Source: JABDGR01 sp964561455 (lineage in GTDB: Bacteria; Verrucomicrobiota; Verrucomicrobiia; Opitutales; JABDGR01). Taken from it: a stretch of 64,000 nt of DNA. This document shows positions 1 to 7,609 of the stretch, one piece after another. The stretch covers positions 35,903 through 99,902 of the forward strand of contig CAZLPS010000006.1 of assembly GCA_964561455.1 (NCBI GenBank), read 5' to 3'. The stretch's first letter is position 1, and each line of letters opens with the position of its first letter. The position numbers and the translations under genes were made by a program. A model generated the notes under the pieces. It was given only the letters and a program-made list of their open reading frames with translations. It was not told the DNA's origin and did no database searches.

Positions 1-17
1 AGGTGCGACATGGTAGG

Positions 18-776
18 TCAGGATGATTTGTGGGAAAAACCTTGTTGCGCGATGCGTTTGGCCGCCGCCGCCTTGCCTGCGTCGGAAACCGGGCCACTGG
101 CCAGATTATTGCCGCCGTGGATAACCCGCCGGCCGGCGATGTCAACGAGCTGCACGGTTTTGGTTTCGCCCGGCTCGAACCGCACGGCCGTCCCGGCGGG
201 AATGTCCAGGCGTTTGCCGTAGGCTGCGAGCCGGTCAAATTCGAGCGAGGCGTTGGTCTCGATGAAATGGTAGTGGCTGCCCACCTGGACGGGCCGGTCG
301 CCCAGATTGGTGACTGGGAGCTTGATGCTGTTGCGGCCGGCATTGAGTTCCACGCTTCCCTCCGACGCGAGGCATTCACCCGGCTCAAGGTCGGTGGCCT
401 CCGGCTTGAACAGGGCGGCGTCCGGCACGGGCAAAAAACTGCCCTGCAACGCCAGGACGAGGTTGCCCTCGGCGGCGGCGATGGGATGGTGCACGGTGAT
501 TAATTTGGTGCCGTCGGGAAAAGTTCCCTCAACCTGCACTTCGGTAATCATGGAAGGCACGCCCTCCATCACCTGGTTGCGGCCGAGCAACTGGCGGCCG
601 AGGTCCATCAATTCAGAAACGCTTTTGCCGTCGCGCACGAATTCGAGCAACTGCGTGGCAATCAGCGCGACGGCCTCGGGATGATTGAGGCGCAAGCCGC
701 GCGCCAGCCGTTTCTGCGCCAGGACGCCGGCTTGGTGCAGGATTAACTTATCCAGTTCTCGAGGGTTCAGGTGCAT
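18..776 (-). CDS. ureAB: Urease gamma-beta fusion subunit
   Basis: This gene encodes the small structural subunits of the nickel enzyme urease, which hydrolyses urea to ammonia and carbamate in the cytoplasm. The 252-residue product is a fusion. Residues 1-100 are gamma-like (start MHLNPRELDK, then a conserved HHPI segment). From about residue 110 it is beta-like, with VGSHYHFIE, a GKRLDIPAGTAVRFEPGE stretch and GGN near the end. The ATG at 776 was chosen over the upstream in-frame ATG at 812 because family members begin at MHLNPRE and the extra 12 codons lie in a 41-bp duplication. It follows ureD in the same direction. The catalytic ureC is expected beyond the left edge but is not visible. 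Fused gamma-beta subunits are known in several lineages. Confidence 0.95.
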   Translation of the reverse strand: MHLNPRELDKLILHQAGVLAQKRLARGLRLNHPEAVALIATQLLEFVRDGKSVSELMDLGRQLLGRNQVMEGVPSMITEVQVEGTFPDGTKLITVHHPIAAAEGNLVLALQGSFLPVPDAALFKPEATDLEPGECLASEGSVELNAGRNSIKLPVTNLGDRPVQVGSHYHFIETNASLEFDRLAAYGKRLDIPAGTAVRFEPGETKTVQLVDIAGRRVIHGGNNLASGPVSDAGKAAAAKRIAQQGFSHKSS

Positions 777-783
777 AATAGTT

Positions 784-865
784 TTACCACTTTCTAGCCC
801 ACGGGTCGTCACCCAGCAATTTGCTTACCACTTTCGCGACCACGGGTCGTCACCCAGCAATTTGG
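784..865. repeat. 41-bp tandem duplication at the ureD-ureAB junction
   Basis: Two adjacent copies with period 41 are visible. The string TTACCACTTTC occurs at 784-794 and 825-835, and CACGGGTCGTCACCCAGCAA at 800-819 and 841-860. On the minus strand the unit encodes the last residues and the stop of UreD. The extra copy therefore sits as a non-coding echo of the ureD end between ureD and ureAB, and lengthens the spacer where the ureAB ribosome binding site must lie. Confidence 0.85.
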
Positions 866-1640
866 GCACAAAGGCGAGGCCGCGATGAATTTCGCGGGCG
901 ACTTCCTCGCTGCTCTCGCCGGCCATGCGCACGATGACGCCTTCCCGCATGGGGCTGGCGGTGATGATGAGGCTGGCGCGCCGCGCCACCGGACGGCTGG
1001 CCACTTCCGCGAGCCAGTTCGCCGCGGCCTCGGCCACGGAGGCTCCCAAGACGACAATGACGGCGACGCAATTAAAGCGGCCCATGCGATGGGGCCCGTC
1101 GAGGGGGCCATCAGCCTGATCCAGCAGCAGGGAATCCACCAGCAGTCTTTCTCCGCCGACAAAAATTTCGTTCCGGCTTTGCAAACGCGTGAAAATCCAG
1201 CGTTCGTTGCGCGCGGTTCGACCGGAGCAAAACCAATCGACCAGCACCAGACTGGCGCCCGCTTGCAGATGAAATTCCTGGCGCTGGGCATAAGTCGAAC
1301 CGGCAAAGGACTGGATGGGGTCGGGCGCGAAGACGAGCAGCGAGCCGACCGCGAGCTCGGCCCGGAGCGATTGGCCGCAGGGAAGCTCGCGAGGATTGCG
1401 GTAGATTTTGGTGGAAGCCTGCGTGGTTAGAAAACAGCGGGCGTCGGCTCCCAGACGAATGGCCATGCTGGTCTCATCCCCCGCCACGAACCCGCCGCCA
1501 AAACTGCCCAGGTAGGCCCAGACGCTTTCCCCGCGCGGGCGCGGAACCAGGAGCTTCAGCGGATTCGAGGAACAAACCGTGGTAGCGGTGCTGCGTCCGG
1601 CGACTACGTCAACTTCGAGACACGCAGTGGTTTTCGTCAT
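825..1640 (-). CDS. ureD: Urease accessory protein UreD
   Basis: UreD (UreH) is the scaffold for the UreFG complex that delivers nickel to apo-urease. The product of 271 residues matches the usual family length. Family-like segments include GGGFVAGDETSM, LTTQASTKIYRN and the P-D-P-IQSFAGSTYAQ stretch. The ATG at 1640 (MTKTTACLEVD) was preferred. Two earlier in-frame ATGs would add an N-terminal tail unlike the family. It is the first visible gene of a minus-strand urease operon, and its 3' end forms one copy of the 41-bp duplication. The weak upstream Shine-Dalgarno match leaves the exact start uncertain. Confidence 0.9.
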   Translation of the reverse strand: MTKTTACLEVDVVAGRSTATTVCSSNPLKLLVPRPRGESVWAYLGSFGGGFVAGDETSMAIRLGADARCFLTTQASTKIYRNPRELPCGQSLRAELAVGSLLVFAPDPIQSFAGSTYAQRQEFHLQAGASLVLVDWFCSGRTARNERWIFTRLQSRNEIFVGGERLLVDSLLLDQADGPLDGPHRMGRFNCVAVIVVLGASVAEAAANWLAEVASRPVARRASLIITASPMREGVIVRMAGESSEEVAREIHRGLAFVPKLLGDDPWSRKW

Positions 1641-2003
1641 ATTCACAGGATTAAATGATGAATCCTTTTCATCATTTAAAGGATCGCTGGGCCGTGGAAC
1701 ATGCATCTCGCCACGATTCACAATACAAAAACGTTCGCCGCATCAAGGCAAAAGTCTCCGCCGCGTTTGCCCTGACCCGCGCGCCAGTCGAAGCCACCGG
1801 CGCCACCTTGGTGCCGCTGGACTTCGCCACGCTGGATGCCATTGCACGCTATCGCGTCGCTGCCGTGAAGGGCACCGCCTTGCTGCGCCCGCTCCTGCTC
1901 AATTTCCATTTAGAGCATTCCAGCATTGGGCAGGGCAATTCCCCAGCGACATCCGCGCGGAATCGGTGTATTCTGACACGAAACAACCAACCATGATTTC
2001 AAA
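1641..2003. other. Divergent intergenic region, ureD / aldo-keto reductase
   Basis: These 363 bases separate two divergent genes. Short open frames on both strands lack a recognisable domain, a ribosome binding site or biased codon use, so I call no gene here. The region should hold promoters for both directions, but I cannot point to a convincing -35/-10 pair. Confidence 0.4.
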
Positions 2004-3002
2004 ATGCAAAAGCGCAAACTCGGAAACGGCAATCTGGAAGTCTCCGCCCTCGGCCTCGGCTGCATGGGCATGAGTTTTTCCTATGGCCCGCCGAAGGACA
2101 AAGCCGAGATGACTGCCCTGCTCCGGGCCGCCGTTGATCGCGGCGTCACCTTCTTCGATACCGCGGAAGTCTATGGCCCGTTCACCAACGAGGAACTCGT
2201 CGGCGAGGCCCTCGCCCCGTTCCGCAAGCAGGTGGTCATCGCCACCAAATTCGGATTCGACCTGAGTGGCAGTGACAAACGTCCGGGCGCCGCCGGCCTG
2301 AACAGCCGGCCAGAGCAAATCAAGAAAGCTGTCGAAGGCTCACTCAAGCGCCTCAAGGTCAGCGTCATTGATTTACTCTACCAACATCGTGTGGACCCGA
2401 ACGTGCCCATTGAAGATGTCGCCGGCACGGTGAAGGAGCTGATTCAGCAGGGTAAAGTGAAGCACTTTGGCCTTTCCGAAGCCGGCGTGCAATCCATCCG
2501 CCGCGCCCACAAGGTCCAGCCACTGACGGCGCTGCAAAGCGAATATTCCCTGTGGACCCGCACTCCGGAGAAAGAAGTTATCCCAACCCTTGAAGAACTC
2601 GGCATCGGCTTCGTCACCTACAGCCCGCTGGGCAAGGGATTCCTCACGGGCAAAATTGACGAAACCGCAAAGTTCGACAGCACCGACTTCCGCAGCAACC
2701 TCCCCCGCTTCACGCCTGAAGCCCTGAAGGCCAACCAAGCCCTGATTGATTTGCTGGACGCCATCGGCCAGCGGAAAAAGGCCACGGTGGCGCAAATCGC
2801 CCTCGCGTGGTTGCTGGCGCAGAAGCCGTGGATCGTCCCCATTCCCGGCACGACGAAGCTGAATCGCCTGGACGAGAACCTCGGCGCCGTGGCCATCGAA
2901 TTCACGCCCGCGGATCTGCGCGAGATTGACCGCGCGGCGTCCAAGATTGCCGTGCAAGGCGCCCGCTATCCCGAAAAGCTGGAGCAAATGACCAGCCGCT
3001 GA
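2004..3002 (+). CDS. Aldo/keto reductase
   Basis: NADPH-dependent oxidoreductase of the AKR superfamily, 332 residues, most like the YakC/AKR13 group. The catalytic tetrad is readable: D52 and Y57 in FFDTAEVYGPF, K82 in VVIATKFGF and H128 in LLYQHRVDP. The nucleotide-binding C-terminal part has IPGTTKLNRLDENLGA. The physiological substrate cannot be read from the sequence. The gene is monocistronic or weakly coupled to the downstream cupin, from which it is separated by a degenerate repeat array. Confidence 0.95.
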   Translation: MQKRKLGNGNLEVSALGLGCMGMSFSYGPPKDKAEMTALLRAAVDRGVTFFDTAEVYGPFTNEELVGEALAPFRKQVVIATKFGFDLSGSDKRPGAAGLNSRPEQIKKAVEGSLKRLKVSVIDLLYQHRVDPNVPIEDVAGTVKELIQQGKVKHFGLSEAGVQSIRRAHKVQPLTALQSEYSLWTRTPEKEVIPTLEELGIGFVTYSPLGKGFLTGKIDETAKFDSTDFRSNLPRFTPEALKANQALIDLLDAIGQRKKATVAQIALAWLLAQKPWIVPIPGTTKLNRLDENLGAVAIEFTPADLREIDRAASKIAVQGARYPEKLEQMTSR

Positions 3003-3006
3003 GCAG

Positions 3007-3156
3007 TTGAAGCTGGAAGTTGGAAGCTGGAACGGGTATGGTTAACAAGAGGCAAGCAGCTGAATTTTCAGTCGCCTCAGTCGCCTCGGTCGCCTTAAGC
3101 TGGAAGCTGAAAGGGAGGAATAACCATAAACTGCAAACCGTAAACCATAAACTCAG
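3007..3156. repeat. Degenerate short tandem array, AKR-cupin spacer
   Basis: Four heptamers of TGGAAGC type lie at 3007-3034. Three 9-mers TCAGTCGCC/TCAGTCGCC/TCGGTCGCC lie at 3068-3094. Five heptamers (AACCATA, AACTGCA, AACCGTA, AACCATA, AACTCAG) run at 3122-3156 and end four bases before the cupin ATG. This is the first of about twenty such arrays in the window. Confidence 0.75.
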
Positions 3157-3160
3157 CTCC

Positions 3161-3556
3161 ATGATAATCCAACGCAACGGCTCCCAGCCCTCCAACAAAG
3201 GCCCGGCCGATTGGTTTACCGGCACGGTGCGGATTGACCCGCTGCTCCAAGCGCCGGCTCCCGCCCGCGTAGCCGGGGCCAGTGTCACCTTCGAACCCGG
3301 TGCCCGCACCGCCTGGCACACGCACCCTCTCGGGCAAACCCTAATCGTCACGGCTGGGTGTGGGCGGGCACAGCGCTGGGGTGGCCCAATTGAAGAAATC
3401 CGGCCGGGCGATGTGGTGTGGTTCGCGCCGGGCGAAAAGCACTGGCACGGCGCCGGCCCTACCACAGCCATGACGCATATTGCCATACAGGAAAATCTCG
3501 ACGGCAAAGTGGTGGACTGGATGGAAAAGGTCAGCGACGAGCAATATCAGGGCTGA
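3161..3556 (+). CDS. Cupin-domain protein
   Basis: Small single-domain cupin, 131 residues from the ATG at 3161. The two cupin motifs are visible: motif 1 carries AWHTHPLGQT (H53, H55, Q59 as candidate metal ligands) and motif 2 carries PGEKHWHGA (H94, H96). The sequence resembles the group of cupins next to carboxymuconolactone decarboxylases or oxidoreductases, but the reaction is unknown. In-frame upstream codons (from 3020) are repeat array and were excluded. The neighbouring aldo/keto reductase is co-directional and may be functionally linked. Confidence 0.85.
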   Translation: MIIQRNGSQPSNKGPADWFTGTVRIDPLLQAPAPARVAGASVTFEPGARTAWHTHPLGQTLIVTAGCGRAQRWGGPIEEIRPGDVVWFAPGEKHWHGAGPTTAMTHIAIQENLDGKVVDWMEKVSDEQYQG

Positions 3557-3646
3557 ACCAAGTCGATAGCCCCAAAAGCCAAGAAGGATGTTGGCGGGGG
3601 CGAAAATAGTTGTCCAATCTCGCGGCCACGCGGGAATAATAGGTAA

Positions 3647-5275
3647 ATGGACCACATGAACGACATGGCGTTGGTGCGGGAATTCTCCGAAGGAGGCTCA
3701 GAGCCGGCTTTCACCGAGTTGGTTGGCCGGCACATCAACCTTGTCTATTCCGCCGCGCTGCGCTGCACCGGCAATTCCGAGGACGCGAAGGACGTGACCC
3801 AGGCGGTATTTATTCTCCTGGCCCAAAAGGCCGGAAGCTTGGACCAGCAAACCATCGTTGCCGGTTGGCTGTACGAAACCACGCGATTCGCATCCATGAG
3901 ATTTTTACGCAGCAAAAACCGGCAACGAGTCCGCGAACAGGAGGCTTATATGCAATCAACCTTAAATGAGACAGATCCCGACAAAGTTTGGCGGCAAATC
4001 GCGCCACTGTTGGAGGAAGCCATGACGCGTCTCAATGAAAAGGAACGCACCTTGCTGGCGTTGCGCTTTTTTGAGAACAAGAGCGGCGCGGAGACTGCGG
4101 CGATTCTCGGCATTCAAGAATGGGCGGCCCACAAGCGTTTAAACCGCGCCGTGAAGAAGCTGCAAAGTTTCTTTCTAAAACGGGGTATCACTTCCACCAC
4201 CGCCGCGATTATCGGCTCAATCTCGGCCAATTCCATTCAAGCCGCCCCGGTTGATCTGGCAAAAACGGTGACCGCGGCAGCGCTGGCCAAGGGCGCGACT
4301 GGCGGCGCGGCGACGCTGTTGGCGTCAGCCAAAGGCGGCGTCAGCGCGAAAGTTGCGGGTGCCACGGGGCTCTTCGGCGTGATTTTAAGCCCATTACTTG
4401 TTCTCTCCGGCCTTTGCGCGAACTATCGCCTGAGCCTCGACGAGGCCCATGCAGGTGAGGAACGCGACCTGGTCAAAACGTTTTTCCGCAAAGCCCTCCT
4501 CCTTGCCCTGGGATTCTCCGCCTTGTTGGCCGTGCCCCTATTTTGGGTGTGCCAAGGGCGAGATGACCCTTCGCTGTTTTGGGGGTTGTTGGTCAGCCAA
4601 GCCGTAGTCGTGTACTTTCTGACGGTGCTGGCCCTGGGCTTCGCCACCATTCAATCGCGGCGCCGGCATCTTGCCGGGCTCCTGGCGTCTGAATATGCGG
4701 GCAATTTTCCCCCAGCAGCGTATGAATATTGCAGCCGGTTCAGTCTGTTCGGGTTGCCGCTCGTTCATATTCGCATTGGTGATCGGTTTGACTTGCTGCG
4801 CGGCCCGGTGAAAGCCTGGATTGCCATCGGCAGCAGTCACGCGGTGGGGGTATTGTTCGCTTCCGGGGGAATCGCCATCGCCCCGGTAAGTTTTGGCGGC
4901 ATTGCCATTGGCTTGCTGCCCTTTGGCGCGGTGGCGCTGGGAATAATGCCCATTGGCGCATGCAGTGTCGGAGTTTGGGCCTTTGGCGCGCTGGCCATTG
5001 GCTGGCAGGCATTCGGCCGTTGCGCCTTCGCGTGGAAGTTGGCGATGGGCGGAATCGCGGTTGCGCATGATTTCTCGCTGGGTGACATCGCTCCCGCCGT
5101 ACAAGCCAACACCGATATCGCCAGGGAGTTCGTCGACCAAAATTGGTTTCTAAGATTCGCCCAAGTTGTTTCGGGTCATGGAATCTGGGTGATGCTGATT
5201 TGGGTTATTCCATTAATTCTACAAGGACGCATTGTGGCGCTGGCCCGGCGGCGCCAGGAGCGGGAAAATTCCTGA
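3647..5275 (+). CDS. ECF sigma factor fused to a polytopic membrane domain
   Basis: 542 residues. Residues 1-178 form an ECF sigma factor: sigma2 contains EDAKDVTQAVFILLAQKA and sigma4 contains LNEKERTLLALRFFENKSGAETAAILG (residues 129-155). A linker (RGITSTTAAII...SIQAAPVDLA, about 179-205) is shared with two other sigma proteins in this window (45302-47728, 54265-55923). The rest is membrane-embedded: hydrophobic segments near 240-257, 283-302, 311-334 and 513-528. A Gly/Ala/Ile-rich repetitive stretch lies at 404-452 (GGIAIAPVSFGGIAIG..., FGAVALGIMPIG...). No separate anti-sigma gene is adjacent, so the membrane part may tether and control the sigma module in cis (inference). The TPR gene starts 18 bases downstream, suggesting an operon. 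Confidence 0.85.
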   Translation: MDHMNDMALVREFSEGGSEPAFTELVGRHINLVYSAALRCTGNSEDAKDVTQAVFILLAQKAGSLDQQTIVAGWLYETTRFASMRFLRSKNRQRVREQEAYMQSTLNETDPDKVWRQIAPLLEEAMTRLNEKERTLLALRFFENKSGAETAAILGIQEWAAHKRLNRAVKKLQSFFLKRGITSTTAAIIGSISANSIQAAPVDLAKTVTAAALAKGATGGAATLLASAKGGVSAKVAGATGLFGVILSPLLVLSGLCANYRLSLDEAHAGEERDLVKTFFRKALLLALGFSALLAVPLFWVCQGRDDPSLFWGLLVSQAVVVYFLTVLALGFATIQSRRRHLAGLLASEYAGNFPPAAYEYCSRFSLFGLPLVHIRIGDRFDLLRGPVKAWIAIGSSHAVGVLFASGGIAIAPVSFGGIAIGLLPFGAVALGIMPIGACSVGVWAFGALAIGWQAFGRCAFAWKLAMGGIAVAHDFSLGDIAPAVQANTDIAREFVDQNWFLRFAQVVSGHGIWVMLIWVIPLILQGRIVALARRRQERENS

Positions 5276-5293
5276 CTTTCAACCTCGAAAAGC

Positions 5294-6109
5294 ATGAAAC
5301 TCAAGATGAAACCTTCCATCAGCCCGCTCTTGATTATTTCTGTCGTGATCGCCGCCGGCGCCCTCCTTTATTGGAGCCGTCAACCAGTCCGGCCCGTTCC
5401 CTCCGCTCCAATTTCCGGACTATCGTCGGATCCGGCGAAACCCACAGAGATAGGCTTGCCTGCGGTGGACCCGCGAAATGGTTCCGCAAACCGCAACGGG
5501 TCGCAGATTCCAACCTTGAATTCCGCAGCTGGCGACTCCGGGCTGGACGGCGCGGCCACGACCTCCAGCCGGGTCGTTGATGATTTGATCTCCCCGCAAA
5601 CCAGCTTCAACGAGAAACGGTCTCTCGCGGGCAAATTGCTGGCGACAGGTGGATTGGACCAAGCCATCGCGGAATTGAAACAACGCGCGATAAACAGCCC
5701 GGGTGATCCGGAAATTCCCGCCACGCTGGGTGAACTTGATCTTGGGAAAATACCGTCCACCCAGGATCCCAATGAAAAAGGAATTCTGGCGCTGGAAGCT
5801 GACCAGTATTTCAACTCCGCGTTAAGCATTGATCCGGCAAACTGGGACGCGCAGTTTGCCAGGGCGTCCGCCTTGTCCGGCTGGCCGGCCGAATTGAACA
5901 AGGGCCTCGAGGTGGTTCAACAATTGTCCGCCCTCATTGATCAGCAGGAAACGATGCCGGTGCAGCCACAATTCGCGCTGACTTATGCGCTGTTGGGTGA
6001 TGAATATCAAAAGCTTGGCCAGCCCGAAAATGCCGCTCAAATTTGGCGGCTGGGTACGCAAAAGTTTCCCAACAATACAGAACTTCACAAAAGAATGGCC
6101 CATCCGTAA
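5294..6109 (+). CDS. Membrane-anchored TPR protein
   Basis: 271 residues. An N-terminal hydrophobic segment (about 8-26, SISPLLIISVVIAAGALLY) looks like an uncleaved anchor or signal. It is followed by a low-complexity Ser/Pro-rich stretch and a C-terminal tetratricopeptide-like region from about residue 110, including LDQAIAELKQRAINSPGDPEI, ADQYFNSALSIDPANWDAQF and YQKLGQPENAAQIW. TPR proteins usually act as protein-protein scaffolds. It lies 18 bases after the transmembrane sigma factor and was probably co-transcribed, so a role in presenting or sensing a ligand for that sigma factor is possible but unproven. Confidence 0.75.
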   Translation: MKLKMKPSISPLLIISVVIAAGALLYWSRQPVRPVPSAPISGLSSDPAKPTEIGLPAVDPRNGSANRNGSQIPTLNSAAGDSGLDGAATTSSRVVDDLISPQTSFNEKRSLAGKLLATGGLDQAIAELKQRAINSPGDPEIPATLGELDLGKIPSTQDPNEKGILALEADQYFNSALSIDPANWDAQFARASALSGWPAELNKGLEVVQQLSALIDQQETMPVQPQFALTYALLGDEYQKLGQPENAAQIWRLGTQKFPNNTELHKRMAHP

Positions 6110-6200
6110 TTGCAAACTTCATGGACCGGATGTGACTGCAATTTCTTCCACGGACTGCGGCAACGCTCATCGCGCGGCAAGGCTCCAGCACCGACCATAT

Positions 6201-7583
6201 TTACGGGGCCTTGGTGGCCTCACTCGCAAAGTCGGTGAGCATCAGATTATTAACATCCATCAAAATGGTGGCCGGGCGGGCGTCGGGCTTCAGCGTCGTA
6301 ATCCGCACGCCCTTTAAATTCAGCCCATTGACGTGCCGCGCGTAGATGCCATAGGCGGGCATGATTTTGCCGAACATGTCGAATTCCGGATAGGCCGTTT
6401 CTTTTTCAGGCAAAATCTCTTTCGCCGCCTCGGCGGTTCCACCGCCCGGCAACTCGAGCTGGATATTCTCCAAGGTGAGCGCCTCCACCGGGAAGCCGGG
6501 CACGCCATTGATCAGCATCCCAATCTGCTCGATGTTTTTCGCCGTCACGTTCTTAATCGTTATGTTGGTTAGCTTGCCGGGGGCGGTCCTCGGCTGCTCG
6601 CCCTCGCGGAAGGTCTTTAGTCGCGAACCAAGACGGATGCTGATGGGAACGATTACGCCGTCCATGGTGATGTTGCTTATCGTCACATCGCGCAGGTCGC
6701 CGCCGTCCACGGTGTAAAGGGCGATGCCCGACATCTTCGTGTTCGTGATTTGGCAGTCGGTCACCGTGATGTTCGCAAAGCCGCCGATGGATTCCGTGCC
6801 CAGCTTGATGGCATTCGTCCGGGTGGAGAGCTTGCAATTAGCCGCGTGAATATCGCGGCTTGGCGACGTGATGCTGGTGGATTTGATGACCAGCGCATCG
6901 TCCCCGCTGATGACGTCGCAATTGCGAATCTGGATGTTTTCGCTGGAATCAAGGTTGATGCCGTCATTGTTGGGCATGCCCAAATCCCGGCTGCGAATGT
7001 TCACGCCCTCAACCACGGCGCCCTTGGTCTGAAAGAAATTCAGTGTCCACGCGCCCGGATTGGTGAGATGGACATCGCGCACCGTGACATTGGTACAGCG
7101 CACCCAGCGCACTAGAAACGGCCGTATCGTATAGGTGGCTTCGGTGGCTTTCAACTTGGGACTTTGCCCGTCCACCGTCCCCGGGCCCTCAAGGCCCACA
7201 TTCGCGGCATCCACGGCGACAATCAGCGCGTGCCCCAGCGGATGGCCGCTGCCATCAATAAACGGATCCAGATTGCGGTAATCGGCAACATTGGTGCTGC
7301 CGAGCAACGTGGCCTGATCTTCCAGCCGCAAAGTAACATTGCTTTTAATTTGAATCGTGCCGGTCAGATAGCGGCCGGCGGAAAAGGAAATCGTCCCACC
7401 CCCAGCAGCGGAGCAGTCATCAATGGCCTTCTGGATGGCAGCTGTATTCAATGTTGTCCCGTCGCCGACCACCCCGGCTTTAGTGGCAATGATGACCTGG
7501 TTCGCGCCCAAGGCTGGATGGGCGGCAAAAAGCAAGCTGAACGCTGGCAGTATTGCGAATACTGCACATTTGAAGGAGAACAT
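6201..7583 (-). CDS. Glycoside hydrolase family 28 (polygalacturonase-like)
   Basis: 460 residues with a Sec signal peptide (MFSFKCAVFAILPAF...PALGA, about 1-26). This is a right-handed beta-helix pectinase of GH28, acting on galacturonate or rhamnogalacturonan linkages outside the cytoplasm. The active-site asparagine/aspartates are readable: NNDGINLD at 205-212 and SGDDALVIKS at 226-235. The later R/IK region appears as NAIKLGTES at 257-265. The ATG at 7583 was chosen because the signal peptide begins there; 39 in-frame upstream codons overlap the GH29 gene. It begins 26 bases after the GH29 stop, so the two form one transcription unit. Confidence 0.9.
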   Translation of the reverse strand: MFSFKCAVFAILPAFSLLFAAHPALGANQVIIATKAGVVGDGTTLNTAAIQKAIDDCSAAGGGTISFSAGRYLTGTIQIKSNVTLRLEDQATLLGSTNVADYRNLDPFIDGSGHPLGHALIVAVDAANVGLEGPGTVDGQSPKLKATEATYTIRPFLVRWVRCTNVTVRDVHLTNPGAWTLNFFQTKGAVVEGVNIRSRDLGMPNNDGINLDSSENIQIRNCDVISGDDALVIKSTSITSPSRDIHAANCKLSTRTNAIKLGTESIGGFANITVTDCQITNTKMSGIALYTVDGGDLRDVTISNITMDGVIVPISIRLGSRLKTFREGEQPRTAPGKLTNITIKNVTAKNIEQIGMLINGVPGFPVEALTLENIQLELPGGGTAEAAKEILPEKETAYPEFDMFGKIMPAYGIYARHVNGLNLKGVRITTLKPDARPATILMDVNNLMLTDFASEATKAP

Positions 7584-7609
7584 AGATGTCTTTGTACTTT
7601 CCGCTTGGT

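Noticed and set aside
1655..1996. 113-codon frame between ureD and the aldo/keto reductase
   Set aside because: No domain, no ribosome binding site, and it spans the expected divergent promoter region.
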